From: Bacteroidota bacterium
GTDB lineage: Bacteria; Bacteroidota; Ignavibacteria; OLB7
Direction: 5' to 3'
Assembly: GCA_018266795.1 (NCBI GenBank)
Contig: JAFDZV010000035.1
Span: forward strand, 32,379 to 96,378
Length of the DNA stretch: 64,000 nt
Shown here: positions 1 through 9,211 of the stretch, in pieces
Layout of the letters: each line of letters starts with the position of its first letter
Numbering within the stretch: position 1 is the stretch's first letter
Made by a program: the position numbers and the translations under genes
The notes under the pieces: generated by a model
What the model was told of the DNA's origin: nothing
The model's input: only the letters and a program-made list of their open reading frames with translations
Database searches by the model: none

Positions 1-1890
1 GAGGCCCGTGGTTGCGCTGGTCATGTTGTCGAACGTGGAGGCCACCATCGGAACATTGCCGGCGAGCGTCGTGCTCCTGAAGTCCAGCTGGTCGTCCAGC
101 GTCATCGGCGGCGAGTCGATGAACTTCGCACGCTTCGCACTTGCAGCCAGCCGTTCGATCTCCGCGGAACCGGCATCGTAGTCGCTCCGGTACCTGGCGA
201 TGGCGGCCTGATCGTCGCTTACGCCGTAGTGCTTCTCCAGGCGCGCAACCTCGGCGTCGATCCTCTCCTTGCGCTCCTCTGTTTCCCTGGCCAGCAAGGC
301 TGCGCTCGGGCGCGATGCGCATGCAACCGGAAGCTGGTCCAGCATCCGCCACGCAGCGATCCGGTCGCGCCAGAAATTCTTTCCGTTGTCCAGCAGCCGC
401 TCGATATCTCCCAGCTCGCGATGCAGCGTCACCTGTTTGCTGAAGCCGCTCCGTTCGGCAAGGTGATCCAGATGATTCATCCAGGCGGATCCCGTTCCAC
501 GGAATCCGAAGCCGGGGGGAGTGTTCACGAACTTGGCCAGGTTGCGCCGCTGTTCGATCACGCGGTTCCGCATGCGCGCGTTGAACTCCTTCACCTCGGG
601 CGAGTTGTCCGCCCAGGAGGCGATCCTCTTCAACTCCTCCATGATGCGCCCGCGGATCGCCTTGATCTTCTCCTCCGTCATGTTCGCCTGCGGCATGTCG
701 TCCAGGCCGATGTACATGGGGGAGCCCTGATCGTCCGAAGCCCAGCCGAATACGCCCTGTGCGCCAGCATCCATCGAGCGCGTCTTCGTGTCGATGAAGA
801 CGTGGTAGAGATTGCTCGTCTCGTCGCTCGCCACATTCTGAACGAGGAGCGATTGCAGAAGCTGCTCCTCCCGGGTCAGGTTCAGTTGCGCCGGCCACGC
901 AAACACCAGCGGCGCCGGCTCCTGTTCGTTGGCTGACGGGTATTGCGCGTTGATGATGGTGCCCGGCGCGGCTCCGACCGGCTTCGGCAGGTTCTTCACC
1001 GTCATCACGTTCAATGGCGCCAGCGAGCCCGGCTGCAATGCGTTGAGCATCTGGTCGGTGCGGCGCAGGATCTCGTCCGTCTTCATCTCCTTCGGGAACG
1101 ATCCCACCATCCCCATGTTGTCCAGGCGGTAGTGGTCGTGGTGGAAGCGGCGGATATCCTCCGGCTGCATCACACGGATCGCGGAAGGAAGGCCGCCGGA
1201 GACGAATGTCATCGGATGTCCCTTGCCGTAGGTCGCGATATCCAGCTCGTATCCCAGGCGCGTCCATGGCCGCTCGAACGTGCTCACCATCTCGTTGTAC
1301 ACCGTTCCCTTCTCTTCCAGTCGAAGCCTGGAATCGCCCGGGTTCACGGAGATGCCGAAGTTGCACACCTCGCGGCGAATCTCTTCGTCGGTATAGTCCG
1401 GATACAGCAGCGCATTCATCCGCCGTTCGAACTGCTGATAGAAAACCTCGGAGCCGGCCGATGTGTAGAAGTCGTAGCAGGTACGCAATTGCTGCGTGAA
1501 CGCGGAGGAGCCGGCGAGCGACATCCCTTCCAGGTTTGCGGTGTAGCGTCCGTTGTTTCCCTTGCCCAGCAGCAGGTGCTCCTGCGTGTGCGGCTCCCCC
1601 ATGTCCGATGTGGGGATGCTGTTCACCCAGATGAAGCCCTGCGGCACTGACTGGATCTTCAACAGATCCAGAACGAAGCCGGTGCGGACATGCCGGAAGC
1701 GGGCGCCCATCGGGTGGTCTGCGTCATCCAGATAGAGTGCCTCCGCGCGGAAGCCGTTCAGAACCATGCCCTCCTGAAGATTGGAGAGCGAGCCGTCCGC
1801 AGTCTGTGCCCGGGCAACAGGCGACGAAGCCAGCAGCGAGCCGAACAGAAGAGCGGTTGCAAGTCCGGTGTAGAGATGGTGTCGCAGCAT
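1..1890 (-). CDS. M16-family zinc metalloprotease (PreP-like), 3' end cut by window
   Basis: Reading leftwards from the ATG at 1890, an open frame runs without a stop off the window edge (630 codons visible, C-terminus missing). It begins with a signal peptide (about residues 1-29, ending Ala-Arg-Ala-Gln), so the enzyme is exported. Residues 101-105 are H-T-Q-E-H, the inverted zinc motif HxxEH of M16 peptidases. The preceding GEP and following LLLGKG resemble the presequence-protease (M16C) branch, whose members run to about 1000 residues and degrade peptides inside a closed chamber. Family membership is firm from the motif. The physiological substrate cannot be told; peptide clearance in the periplasm is an inference. 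Confidence 0.85.
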   Translation of the reverse strand, partial: MLRHHLYTGLATALLFGSLLASSPVARAQTADGSLSNLQEGMVLNGFRAEALYLDDADHPMGARFRHVRTGFVLDLLKIQSVPQGFIWVNSIPTSDMGEPHTQEHLLLGKGNNGRYTANLEGMSLAGSSAFTQQLRTCYDFYTSAGSEVFYQQFERRMNALLYPDYTDEEIRREVCNFGISVNPGDSRLRLEEKGTVYNEMVSTFERPWTRLGYELDIATYGKGHPMTFVSGGLPSAIRVMQPEDIRRFHHDHYRLDNMGMVGSFPKEMKTDEILRRTDQMLNALQPGSLAPLNVMTVKNLPKPVGAAPGTIINAQYPSANEQEPAPLVFAWPAQLNLTREEQLLQSLLVQNVASDETSNLYHVFIDTKTRSMDAGAQGVFGWASDDQGSPMYIGLDDMPQANMTEEKIKAIRGRIMEELKRIASWADNSPEVKEFNARMRNRVIEQRRNLAKFVNTPPGFGFRGTGSAWMNHLDHLAERSGFSKQVTLHRELGDIERLLDNGKNFWRDRIAAWRMLDQLPVACASRPSAALLARETEERKERIDAEVARLEKHYGVSDDQAAIARYRSDYDAGSAEIERLAASAKRAKFIDSPPMTLDDQLDFRSTTLAGNVPMVASTFDNMTSATTGL

Positions 1891-1958
1891 GATCGGAAGG
1901 ATTGAAGTTCCGGGCATTGTGCCCGCATGGCCTGCGGCTGCAGGCACAGCCCGCGGGG

Positions 1959-2360
1959 TTACGGCCGGAACTGTTGGTTGTTGGCGCCGGCGGCGCAGCG
2001 AGCGCATATGCATACCTGCCCGCGAGCCCCCGCGGGAACGGCCTCCAGCGTTTCGGGAGCGAACGCGGCTGCTCCGCACCAGCAAACGGCACCCGCGGCA
2101 GCCTCGTCGGCGGCGGCATCGTCGGCGGCGGCATCGGCGGCGGCGGCATCGGCGGCGGCTGCAATCGCACAGTGATTGGGCCCCGCGCAGAGCGGGCATC
2201 GCGCCGGATCGAACGTCGCCGGCATCTGTCCGGAGGCCTGGCCCGAGCTGGAGAAGAAGTCCGGAACGGGAATACGTTCTTCTGGCATATTGAACTGATC
2301 AACATAGAGCTTTGCCGTGCGTTCGGCAAGAGCCATGTCGCCGCACTCGGGCATACACAT
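1959..2360 (-). CDS. Cysteine-rich CWC-family protein with Ala/Asp-rich linker
   Basis: This 133-residue protein of unknown function has a C-terminal half matching the cysteine-rich CWC family: CPLC-x3-NHC, then CWCG, then CICARC close to the end, a likely metal-binding knot. The N-terminus carries a CxxxCG motif and a conserved-looking stretch containing KLYVDQFNMPEERIPVP. The halves are joined by a low-complexity linker of Ala, Asp and Glu (about residues 66-90), encoded by GCC/GAC-type triplet repeats near 2100-2165. An in-frame stop lies eight codons upstream of the chosen ATG. ATG codons at 2354 and 2336 are alternative starts. No signal peptide is seen, so it is probably cytoplasmic. 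Confidence 0.75.
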   Translation of the reverse strand: MCMPECGDMALAERTAKLYVDQFNMPEERIPVPDFFSSSGQASGQMPATFDPARCPLCAGPNHCAIAAAADAAAADAAADDAAADEAAAGAVCWCGAAAFAPETLEAVPAGARGQVCICARCAAGANNQQFRP

Positions 2361-2481
2361 GTACGTCCGTGCCTTTTGCCGCTAACCAAGAACTGCATAT
2401 TCCGGCAGGAGGGGTTCAAGCAGGTGGCTGCGCCGGCCCGGCCGGATCGCGGGGGAGGGAAGCCGGCGGAAGCCGTGCCGG

Positions 2482-4050
2482 CTATTTGGAGGTAACCGTA
2501 AACTCCACGCGCCTGTTCTTCTGCCGCCCTTCGTCCGTTTCGTTGGAGGCCACCGGCCGCGACTTCCCGTAGCCGGCCCAGCCCAGGCGGTCGCTTGCCA
2601 CACCCTTCTCCGTCAGATACTGCACCACCTCGCGCGCGCGGCTCATCGAGAGCGTCATGTTGCTCTGGTCCGATCCAACATTGTCCGTATGCCCGGCGAT
2701 GTCGATATGCATGGTGGGGTTCTCGTTCATGAGCTGCACCACGCGGTTCAGCTCAGGGAACGACTCGGGCATCAGCGTTGCCTTGCCGGACTCGAAGAAG
2801 ATGTTGTTCAGCCGGATGGTGCTGCCAACTTCGATCGGCACCAGGAAGAGATCCACGGATTGTTCCCGGTACTCCAGCACCTTCGAGAGATCGATGTTCG
2901 TGTTGATGGGATAGTAGCCCGGGGCCTCGCCCCGCACGCCGTAGCGGGCACCCCCCGGGAGCGTGAGCTTGTATCCCTCCGCCGGCGTGGAGTTCGCCAC
3001 TCCGGCCTCGCGCCCCTCGGGAAGAAATTCGTAGCGGATGCGCGCGCTGATCGCCTTGCCGGTCTTCGAGTTGAAGGCCTTTCCGGAGATCAGCACCACC
3101 GGCTTCGGCTTCACCGCCTGGCGCAGCCGCACCCGGAAGATATCCGCCATGCCGAAGGAGTTCTTGTAGGAGACAAGGTAGGCGTAGTCGCCGGCGGCGG
3201 AGATGGTGTAGTAGGCGTCGAACGCGGGCGAGTTGATCGGGGCACCCAGATTTACCGGCTCAGACCAGTGCTGCCACGTGTCGTCCAGGCGCCGGGTCAT
3301 GAAGATGTCGTAGTTGCCGAGGCCGTGGTGTCCCTTGCTCGCGAAGTAGAGTGTCTGCCCGTCGGCGGCCAGGAACGGGCACGACTCTCCCTCGCTCGTA
3401 TTGACTGCAGGCCCCAGGTTCGTCGGCTTCGTGAATCGGCCGTTCTCCTGCATGAAGCTCACGTACAGATCCAGATCGCCGTACGTGTCATCCGCCTGAA
3501 TGCCGAGCAGCAGCGTCTTGCCGTCGTTGCAGAGATAGGCGTTGGCGAACTCGCTGGTGTTCACGTAGTCGTCGATCTCGATCGGCGTCGGCTTCGTCCA
3601 TCCGTCCGCCGTGCGGTGCGAGATCGAGAAGCCTCGCTCCGTGCTTCCGTCGTCGTTGTATCGATAGTCGAGGAAGAGGGTGTTGCCGTCCGGAAGGATC
3701 GAGTTGAGGCCGTTGTACGCCCACGTATTGAGCGGAGCGGGAAGCGGAACGGCCTCGCCCCACGTGCCGTCCGCCCTGAGCGTGGAATAGTAGATGTCGA
3801 AGTCGCGCTCCATCCCCTTCACCTTGGGGAGCACCTCGCGCTGGAAATAGAGCGTGCGCCCGTCCGGCGAGATCACCGGACAGAGTTCGCGAAAGATCGT
3901 GTTGATGTTCGCCCCGAGATTTTCGAGCGTGTCGGTGCCGGACTTGTCGGTTGAACGTGGCTGCGCGGCCAGCGGAAGCACGGCGATCGCCATGCTCGCA
4001 ATCGGAAGCAGACAGCACGCGAAGAGTAAATCGGTGAAGGTTCTGGACAT
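2482..4050 (-). CDS. PD40-repeat / carboxypeptidase-regulatory-like / OmpA envelope protein (PorE-like)
   Basis: A 522-residue exported protein with a signal peptide at about residues 1-30. Four PD40 (WD40-like) blades are marked by DGxTLxF/L motifs near residues 61, 121, 176 and 230. A beta-sandwich segment at about 318-405 looks like a carboxypeptidase regulatory-like domain. The C-terminus (about 415-522) is an OmpA peptidoglycan-binding domain with HTDNVGS at 454 and NRRVEF at 512. This order is that of T9SS-associated PorE of Porphyromonas, minus its TPR region, so a cell-wall anchor for T9SS is plausible but inferred. A second OmpA-domain gene lies just upstream on the same strand (41-bp gap), suggesting an operon. 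Confidence 0.88.
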   Translation of the reverse strand: MSRTFTDLLFACCLLPIASMAIAVLPLAAQPRSTDKSGTDTLENLGANINTIFRELCPVISPDGRTLYFQREVLPKVKGMERDFDIYYSTLRADGTWGEAVPLPAPLNTWAYNGLNSILPDGNTLFLDYRYNDDGSTERGFSISHRTADGWTKPTPIEIDDYVNTSEFANAYLCNDGKTLLLGIQADDTYGDLDLYVSFMQENGRFTKPTNLGPAVNTSEGESCPFLAADGQTLYFASKGHHGLGNYDIFMTRRLDDTWQHWSEPVNLGAPINSPAFDAYYTISAAGDYAYLVSYKNSFGMADIFRVRLRQAVKPKPVVLISGKAFNSKTGKAISARIRYEFLPEGREAGVANSTPAEGYKLTLPGGARYGVRGEAPGYYPINTNIDLSKVLEYREQSVDLFLVPIEVGSTIRLNNIFFESGKATLMPESFPELNRVVQLMNENPTMHIDIAGHTDNVGSDQSNMTLSMSRAREVVQYLTEKGVASDRLGWAGYGKSRPVASNETDEGRQKNRRVEFTVTSK

Positions 4051-4091
4051 GCTTCAGACGATGTTGAAAGGGTAAGCCAACGCCGGGGACC

Positions 4092-5294
4092 TCACCGGGA
4101 GTAGATCACGATGCTGGCGCGGCGATCCTCCTGCTTCCCCAGCTTCCGCGCCTCCTCGCTCTGATCTGCATAGGCCTCGCCGTACGACTTCGGGATGATG
4201 ATGGCCGCGGGGACACTGCGGCTCTTCAGATAGGCCGTCACTGTCTCGGCGCGACGCTTGGAGAGCGCATTGTTCAGGGCTTCGTTGCCGCGCGCGTCCG
4301 TATAGACCTCGACGAAGACGCCTGCGGGAGACGCAGTGGCGAGAAGGGCATCGATTGCCTGCTTTCCGGCGTCGTTCAGATCGGCCTTGCCGAGATCGAA
4401 GTACACATTGGTCTGATGTGTCTGGAATCCCTCCGCGTTGGTCAGCATGGAGAGCTTGCCGGGGCGCGGGAGTCCGTAATGCGTTGCCACCACGCGCTTC
4501 TCGCCCGGTGCCAGCGGCTTCAGATCCCACTTCAGCAGCAGGCCGCTGTCCGTGTAGCTGCCGGAGGCGAGGCTCACGTCCCAGGTCACCGAGTGGAGAT
4601 AGGGCCAGCGCCCGGCGTAGAGCGCATCCGGCTTCACGGCCTTTCCCTTCTGCGTCACCAGCACGGCGGCCAGATCGGACGTACTCCCCGGGACACGATA
4701 CACCAGCACCTCGCCCGGAATGTTCCCGTGCTCGAACGCCGTCTGGTCCGCAACGCGCCGGCCATCGGCGTCCATCTGGCAGGCGTCGTTGTCGTCGATC
4801 ATGGTGTCGATCAGAAGCGCAAGCCCCACGCTGCGTGTGGCGTCCGCCGTGTTGGTCAGTTCGTACTCGATACGATAGTACTGGCCCCAGCCACCCACGG
4901 GGACATCCTTGAAGTCCTTGTCCACCGGGATGAGGCGCTGCGTGATGTGCACGTCGTTGAAGTCGAAGCTGATCTTCGTCTGCGCCGATGCCTCGGCTCC
5001 CTTCGTGTAGAGCGTGCCGGTGAGATACTCAACGTCGTGCGGGAAGCGGGGTGAATTGCTCGCGAACTTGCCGTCCACGTTCGCAACGAAGTGCGAGGTG
5101 GAGTAGGGGACCGGATAGCCGTACATCAGCCGCTTGTTGCCGGTGCCGATCGTGAAGCGGCCGTCCTCGCCGCTGTTGCGCTGCGGATAGGTTCCGCTAT
5201 CCTCGTCTCCCGAATTGAGTGTGGCGCAGCCCGCGACCGAGGTCACGATCAGAGCAAGTGCCAGCAGGCGATGGAATGGGTGTGGGACCAGCAT
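4092..5294 (-). CDS. OmpA-domain lipoprotein
   Basis: A 400-residue protein starting with a lipoprotein signal peptide: a hydrophobic stretch followed by SVAGC, with Cys23 as the lipidated residue. The central part (about 40-290) is beta-rich and not recognised. The last 110 residues form an OmpA-like peptidoglycan-binding domain, with NVYFDLGKADLND, then the Asp/Arg-rich YTDARGNEALNNALSKRR and a final RRASIVIYS strand. Such lipoproteins tether the outer membrane to peptidoglycan. It is the first gene of a two-gene minus-strand set with the PD40-OmpA protein downstream. Confidence 0.88.
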   Translation of the reverse strand: MLVPHPFHRLLALALIVTSVAGCATLNSGDEDSGTYPQRNSGEDGRFTIGTGNKRLMYGYPVPYSTSHFVANVDGKFASNSPRFPHDVEYLTGTLYTKGAEASAQTKISFDFNDVHITQRLIPVDKDFKDVPVGGWGQYYRIEYELTNTADATRSVGLALLIDTMIDDNDACQMDADGRRVADQTAFEHGNIPGEVLVYRVPGSTSDLAAVLVTQKGKAVKPDALYAGRWPYLHSVTWDVSLASGSYTDSGLLLKWDLKPLAPGEKRVVATHYGLPRPGKLSMLTNAEGFQTHQTNVYFDLGKADLNDAGKQAIDALLATASPAGVFVEVYTDARGNEALNNALSKRRAETVTAYLKSRSVPAAIIIPKSYGEAYADQSEEARKLGKQEDRRASIVIYSR

Positions 5295-6090
5295 CGGATG
5301 CGAAGGTTTCGGTACGGACAGTGAAGGGAAGTGGATTCAGCACCGGCGCCGGAGTGCCGCAGGATGGCCTGCCCGTGGCCATCGGGTTCCGTGCGCGATA
5401 CATCTGTGCGCCGCGAATTTACATCGAATGCCGTCGATGCCAAAGGCGATCCATGGCGGGCGGGGCATTGGCCGGTATGCCGGGATATCTATCGTTGTGC
5501 GATGGCTTCTCCCATGGAGCGACCTCAGGCGTTGCGCCGGGAGCAGCGCATGCGGTTCGCGCCGGTGCCGTGATCGCGTCGGGTGGAGGGAGAGGCTGAT
5601 GGAGATGTGCGCGATGATTGAATCAACCGTGGCAGGCCGGGCGTCCTTCAACGCCCGCGGCTCCCGGATCATTCTTCGCTCGATTCGATAAGGCGATTCG
5701 TGCAACCTCATTTCCCGATGTTCGTAGCGACCGCAACCCCGATCGTCCGGTCCCTCGGAGGTCCTATGTAATGTTCCTGACAGAACCGGGATGTTGTCCG
5801 GTTCCGCTCGATCTATTCGTGCCCCAGCCGGCTGTTCGCGTCAGGACCCTTCGCCGCGCGTTGCACGCGCAACTCAGGGTGACCACGAACTACAGCAAGC
5901 CTGGATCCGTCCATCGGACGGATCCGAGCGAGCGTCCGAAGAACCATGCGCCTGGTGACCAATGGCCGTCGATGACGTTCGAGGCCGTTCTGTCAGGAAC
6001 CCTTGGTTGCGCAACGCCGGCGGGCAGACTGTTGCCGCCCGGCATTGTCGGGAACTCGTCAGCATCTCTTCTATCAACACGGAGTATTTC
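5295..6090. other. Intergenic region between divergent genes
   Basis: No convincing coding sequence is seen on either strand. Open frames here are Arg/Pro-rich shadows. The gap separates the minus-strand OmpA pair from the plus-strand SDR gene and must hold both promoters. It contains a strong inverted repeat at 5903-5925, and at about 5773-5787 a short partial match to the dispersed repeat found at 9212, 17804 and 53301. Confidence 0.6.
5903..5925. repeat. Perfect inverted repeat, 10-bp arms, 3-bp loop
   Basis: Arms GGATCCGTCC and GGACGGATCC flank ATC. It lies 165 bp upstream of the SDR start and has no T-tract, so it could be an operator or an RNA hairpin in the leader. No protein can be assigned to it. 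Confidence 0.6.
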
Positions 6091-7095
6091 ATGAAGATTC
6101 TCGTTATCGGCGGCACCATTTTTCTCGGGCGCCACGTTGTTCAATCCGCACTGGAGCGCGGGCACGAAGTGACCCTGTTCAATCGCGGCCAGCATTTCCC
6201 CGAGCTGTTCCCGGAGGTGGAGAAGATCCGCGGCGACCGCCTCGTGAATGCCGATCTGCTGAAGGGGAGAAGCTGGGATGCGGTGGTTGATCCCTCCGGA
6301 GAATTTCCGCGCGCGATACGGCTGATTGCGGACGTGGTGGGGGATACCGTGGGGCACTACACCTACATCTCCAGTCTGAACGCCTACTCCGATGTAAGCA
6401 AGCCGAACATGGATGAGAGCGGGCCGGAGGCGACGATGGAGGATGAGACCGTCGAGGAGGTGACGCACGAGACCTACGGTCCGTTGAAGGTTCTCTGCGA
6501 GAAGACCGCGGAGGCGATGATGCCGGGGAGGGTGTTCAACGTGCGGGCCGGGCTGATTGTGGGGCCGTGCGATTTCTCCGATCGCTTCACCTACTGGCCG
6601 CGCCGCGTGGCTCGCGGCGGCGAGGTGCTTGCGCCGGAACATCCGGATGTCGCCACGCAGTTCGTGGACGTTCGCGATCTCGCCGATTGGATTGTGCGGA
6701 TGGCGGAGAAGGGGGGCGTCGGCACCTACAATGCAACGGGACCGGACTACACGATGACGATGGGGCACCTGCTGGAGGTCTGCCGTGAGGTGACGGGGAG
6801 CGATGCAAGGTTCACATGGGCGAGCGCGGAGTTCCTTCTGGAGCATGGCGTTGCGCCGTGGAGCGAGTTGCCGCTCTGGCTTCCCTCGAACGATCCGGAG
6901 ATCGCCGGGTTTGCCACCACGAACTGCGACAAGGCGTTCGCCTCCGGCCTTACCTTCCGTCCGCTGGCCGATACGGTTGCGGCGACGCTGGAGTGGGCGG
7001 CCACGCTCCCGGCCGATCGCGCCCCGCGTGCCGGCATGGCGCCGGAGCGCGAAGCCGAACTGCTGAGTGCGCTGCATGCCCACGTGCCGGAGTAG
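6091..7095 (+). CDS. Atypical SDR-family NAD-dependent epimerase/dehydratase
   Basis: A 334-residue cytoplasmic protein. The N-terminus MKILVIGGTIFLGRH carries the Rossmann GGTxFLG nucleotide motif. It is followed by YISSLNAYSD, where the Ser/Tyr catalytic region lies, and by HETYGPLKVLCEK with the YxxxK-type pair. This is the pattern of atypical SDRs related to nucleotide-sugar epimerases and the CSP41/reductase-like group. The true substrate is unknown. The ATG at 6091 is preferred over upstream in-frame starts because the Rossmann motif begins at once and GGAG lies seven bases upstream. It converges with the ankyrin gene on the other strand. Confidence 0.9.
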   Translation: MKILVIGGTIFLGRHVVQSALERGHEVTLFNRGQHFPELFPEVEKIRGDRLVNADLLKGRSWDAVVDPSGEFPRAIRLIADVVGDTVGHYTYISSLNAYSDVSKPNMDESGPEATMEDETVEEVTHETYGPLKVLCEKTAEAMMPGRVFNVRAGLIVGPCDFSDRFTYWPRRVARGGEVLAPEHPDVATQFVDVRDLADWIVRMAEKGGVGTYNATGPDYTMTMGHLLEVCREVTGSDARFTWASAEFLLEHGVAPWSELPLWLPSNDPEIAGFATTNCDKAFASGLTFRPLADTVAATLEWAATLPADRAPRAGMAPEREAELLSALHAHVPE

Positions 7096-7172
7096 AACTC
7101 CGGCGCTGCCTGCCTGTGGCGGTCCGCGGCGATGCGATGGCGTTTATCCATTGCGACTCCGTTCGGAGAATA

Positions 7173-8018
7173 TCAGTGCCCCGCGCCCTGCAGCAGCGCC
7201 ACCACATCCTTGTGCCCTTCCTGCTGTGCTTCCATGATCGGGGTGGAGGCGAATTCGTCCTTGGCATTCGGGTCCGCTCCCTTCGAAAGGAGGCTGCGGA
7301 CCACATCGGCGTATCCCTTGCTGGCGGCCTCGTGCAGAGGAGTGCGCCCGCGCGCGTCCGCCGCGTTCGCATCGGCGCCGGCGGAGAGGAGCAGGGCCGC
7401 CATGGTTGCGTTCGCCTTTTCCGCGGCGATGTGCAGGGCCGTGTAGCCGCGATGCGCCCGTGTGCCCGTCTCGGCTCCTCGCTTCAACAGGAGGGAGGCC
7501 ATCTCCTCGCGGCCGTAGTAGACCGCATAGCAGAGCGCGTTCCACCCCTCGGAGCTGTTCTGTGCGTTGATCTCGCCTCCCCTGTCCAGGAGCATGGTCG
7601 CCATCTCGATGTTGCCGGCGGCTGCGGCCATGTGAAGCGGGCTTACGCCATCGGCCGCAACCCGGTTCGGATCGGCACCGTGGTCGAGCAGCAGGCGCAC
7701 CATGCCCGGTTTGGACTGCGTCGCCGCAATGAGGAGCGGCGTCTCCTTCCGCATGCTCTCCGCGTTCACATCGGCTCCCCGTGTCAACAGCACGGTGGCC
7801 ATCTTCTCGTCCCCCCGAAGTGCCGCAACGTGCAATGCCGTCTCACCACGCGCCGTGTGCGTGCCGAGCAGGGTGGGGCTCTTCTTCAGAAGCGTTTCCA
7901 CTCTGCGGATATCGCCGGAGCGGGCGGCACGCATGAACAGCGAATCGCTGGTGCCGGCGTGTGCCGGGATTGCGGAGGCGGCGAGCGCTGCAACTGCAAC
8001 TGCGAACAATGTTCTCAT
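7173..8018 (-). CDS. Exported ankyrin-repeat protein
   Basis: A 281-residue protein with a clear signal peptide (MRTLFAVAVAALAASAIPAHAG) followed almost entirely by ankyrin repeats, about seven or eight units of 33 residues. Repeated cores are GxTALHxAA, GADxNA and G(R/Y)TPLHEAAxKG. Ankyrin arrays bind other proteins; export places this one in the periplasm or at the surface. No other domain is present. It is probably monocistronic, facing the SDR gene at its 3' end and following the polyprenyl synthase on the same strand (about 49 bp). Confidence 0.92.
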   Translation of the reverse strand: MRTLFAVAVAALAASAIPAHAGTSDSLFMRAARSGDIRRVETLLKKSPTLLGTHTARGETALHVAALRGDEKMATVLLTRGADVNAESMRKETPLLIAATQSKPGMVRLLLDHGADPNRVAADGVSPLHMAAAAGNIEMATMLLDRGGEINAQNSSEGWNALCYAVYYGREEMASLLLKRGAETGTRAHRGYTALHIAAEKANATMAALLLSAGADANAADARGRTPLHEAASKGYADVVRSLLSKGADPNAKDEFASTPIMEAQQEGHKDVVALLQGAGH

Positions 8019-8066
8019 CGGTTCTCGTTTGCGTGTTCAACGGTGGATGATCGGCGATGGTTAGCT

Positions 8067-9041
8067 CTATGCGTTCCGCTTCAGCGCGAACTCCACGAAG
8101 CCGAGCAGGGAACGCTTCGCGGGCCCCTCCGGGAAATCCGCGATCGCCTCGCGGGCCCGGGCGCAGTACTCGATTGCCGTCTTCTCCGCGTACACCAGCC
8201 CGCCGTACTGCGTCACGAAGTCGCGCACCGCGCGCGAGCGCTCCTCGGACTCCTCGCCCTTCTTGATCAACCCGAGAATCCGCTTGGACTCCTTGCGCGG
8301 GGCGTTGTTCATCGAATAGATAAGCGGCAGCGTCAGCTTCCGTTCCTTCAGGTCGTTGCCGGTCGGCTTGCCGATCGCCGCGCCGGTGGAGACGTAGTCG
8401 AAGATGTCGTCGCGAATCTGGAACGCGATTCCCACCATCTCGCCGTAGGCGCGCAGGGCCTTGCAGGCCTCCGGATCGCTCGTGGCGCTGGAGGCGCCAA
8501 GCTCGCAGCAGGCACCGATCAGCGAGGCGGTCTTGTCCGAGATGATCCTGAAATACTCCGACTCCTGAATATCCAGCTTGCGCGACTTCTGAATCTGAAG
8601 CAGCTCCCCCTCGCTCATCCGCTTCACCGTCTCCGACGTGATCTTCAGAAAGCCGAATTCGTTGTGCTCCACGGCAACCAGAAGGCCGCGCGATAGGAGA
8701 TAGTCACCCACGAGCACGGAGACCTTGTTCTTCCAGACGGCGTTGATGGATGGGAGCCCGCGGCGTTCCTCCGCTTCGTCCACGACATCGTCGTGCACCA
8801 GCGTTGCGGTGTGGAGCAGCTCCACCATGGTTGCGCCCACGAACGTGCGATGCGATATGCCGCCGGCCACTTCGGCCGCGAGAAGCACCAGCATGGGGCG
8901 AACCTGCTTCCCCTTCTGGCGAAGGATATATCGCACAACGATATCCAGCAGCAGGATCTTGGAGTGCATGGACTCGCGGAAGAACCTGCGGAACTCCTTC
9001 AGTTGGGCGTCGATCGGTTGAGAGATTGAGCTTAGGTCCAT
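8067..9041 (-). CDS. Polyprenyl diphosphate synthase (trans-isoprenyl chain elongation)
   Basis: A 324-residue enzyme of the FPP/GGPP synthase fold that condenses isopentenyl diphosphate onto an allylic primer. The first aspartate-rich motif is HDDVVDEA (Asp84, Asp85, Asp88) and the second is IRDDIFDY near residue 216; GKQVRPML is the conserved upstream basic motif. Length and sequence fit long-chain synthases such as octaprenyl or heptaprenyl types that make the quinone side chain. With menaquinone genes at 56.5 kb, a role in menaquinone tail synthesis is likely, but chain length cannot be read off. The ATG at 9041 matches family starts; the extension upstream of it is Arg/Pro-rich and unlike the family. 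Confidence 0.93.
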   Translation of the reverse strand: MDLSSISQPIDAQLKEFRRFFRESMHSKILLLDIVVRYILRQKGKQVRPMLVLLAAEVAGGISHRTFVGATMVELLHTATLVHDDVVDEAEERRGLPSINAVWKNKVSVLVGDYLLSRGLLVAVEHNEFGFLKITSETVKRMSEGELLQIQKSRKLDIQESEYFRIISDKTASLIGACCELGASSATSDPEACKALRAYGEMVGIAFQIRDDIFDYVSTGAAIGKPTGNDLKERKLTLPLIYSMNNAPRKESKRILGLIKKGEESEERSRAVRDFVTQYGGLVYAEKTAIEYCARAREAIADFPEGPAKRSLLGFVEFALKRNA

Positions 9042-9154
9042 TCGCGTCGAGTGGAGGGGAAGACGCGCAGGGCCGGCGGAACAGAATGGTTCATTCCAGC
9101 GCCGTACGCATGATGGAGAACAACGATGCCGCAACTACGGCCTGCCTCAAGGCG

Positions 9155-9179
9155 GGTCCCGATGCGTCGCATCGGGACC
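9155..9179. repeat. Perfect 25-bp palindrome (12-bp arms)
   Basis: Arms GGTCCCGATGCG and CGCATCGGGACC surround a single T. It sits between tatC (which ends at 9281, minus) and the polyprenyl synthase start. It may act as a hairpin terminator for tatC, although no T-tract follows on the minus strand, or as a dispersed palindromic repeat. Confidence 0.65.
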
Positions 9180-9211
9180 AACATTCCGGTGCATGCGGCC
9201 GTGCCGGCTCA

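Noticed and set aside
1902..2495. Plus-strand frame with Gly/Ile-rich repeats (GGGIVGGG)
   Set aside because: It is the antisense reading of the CWC gene's Ala/Asp linker; composition is unnatural and there is no homology I can recognise.
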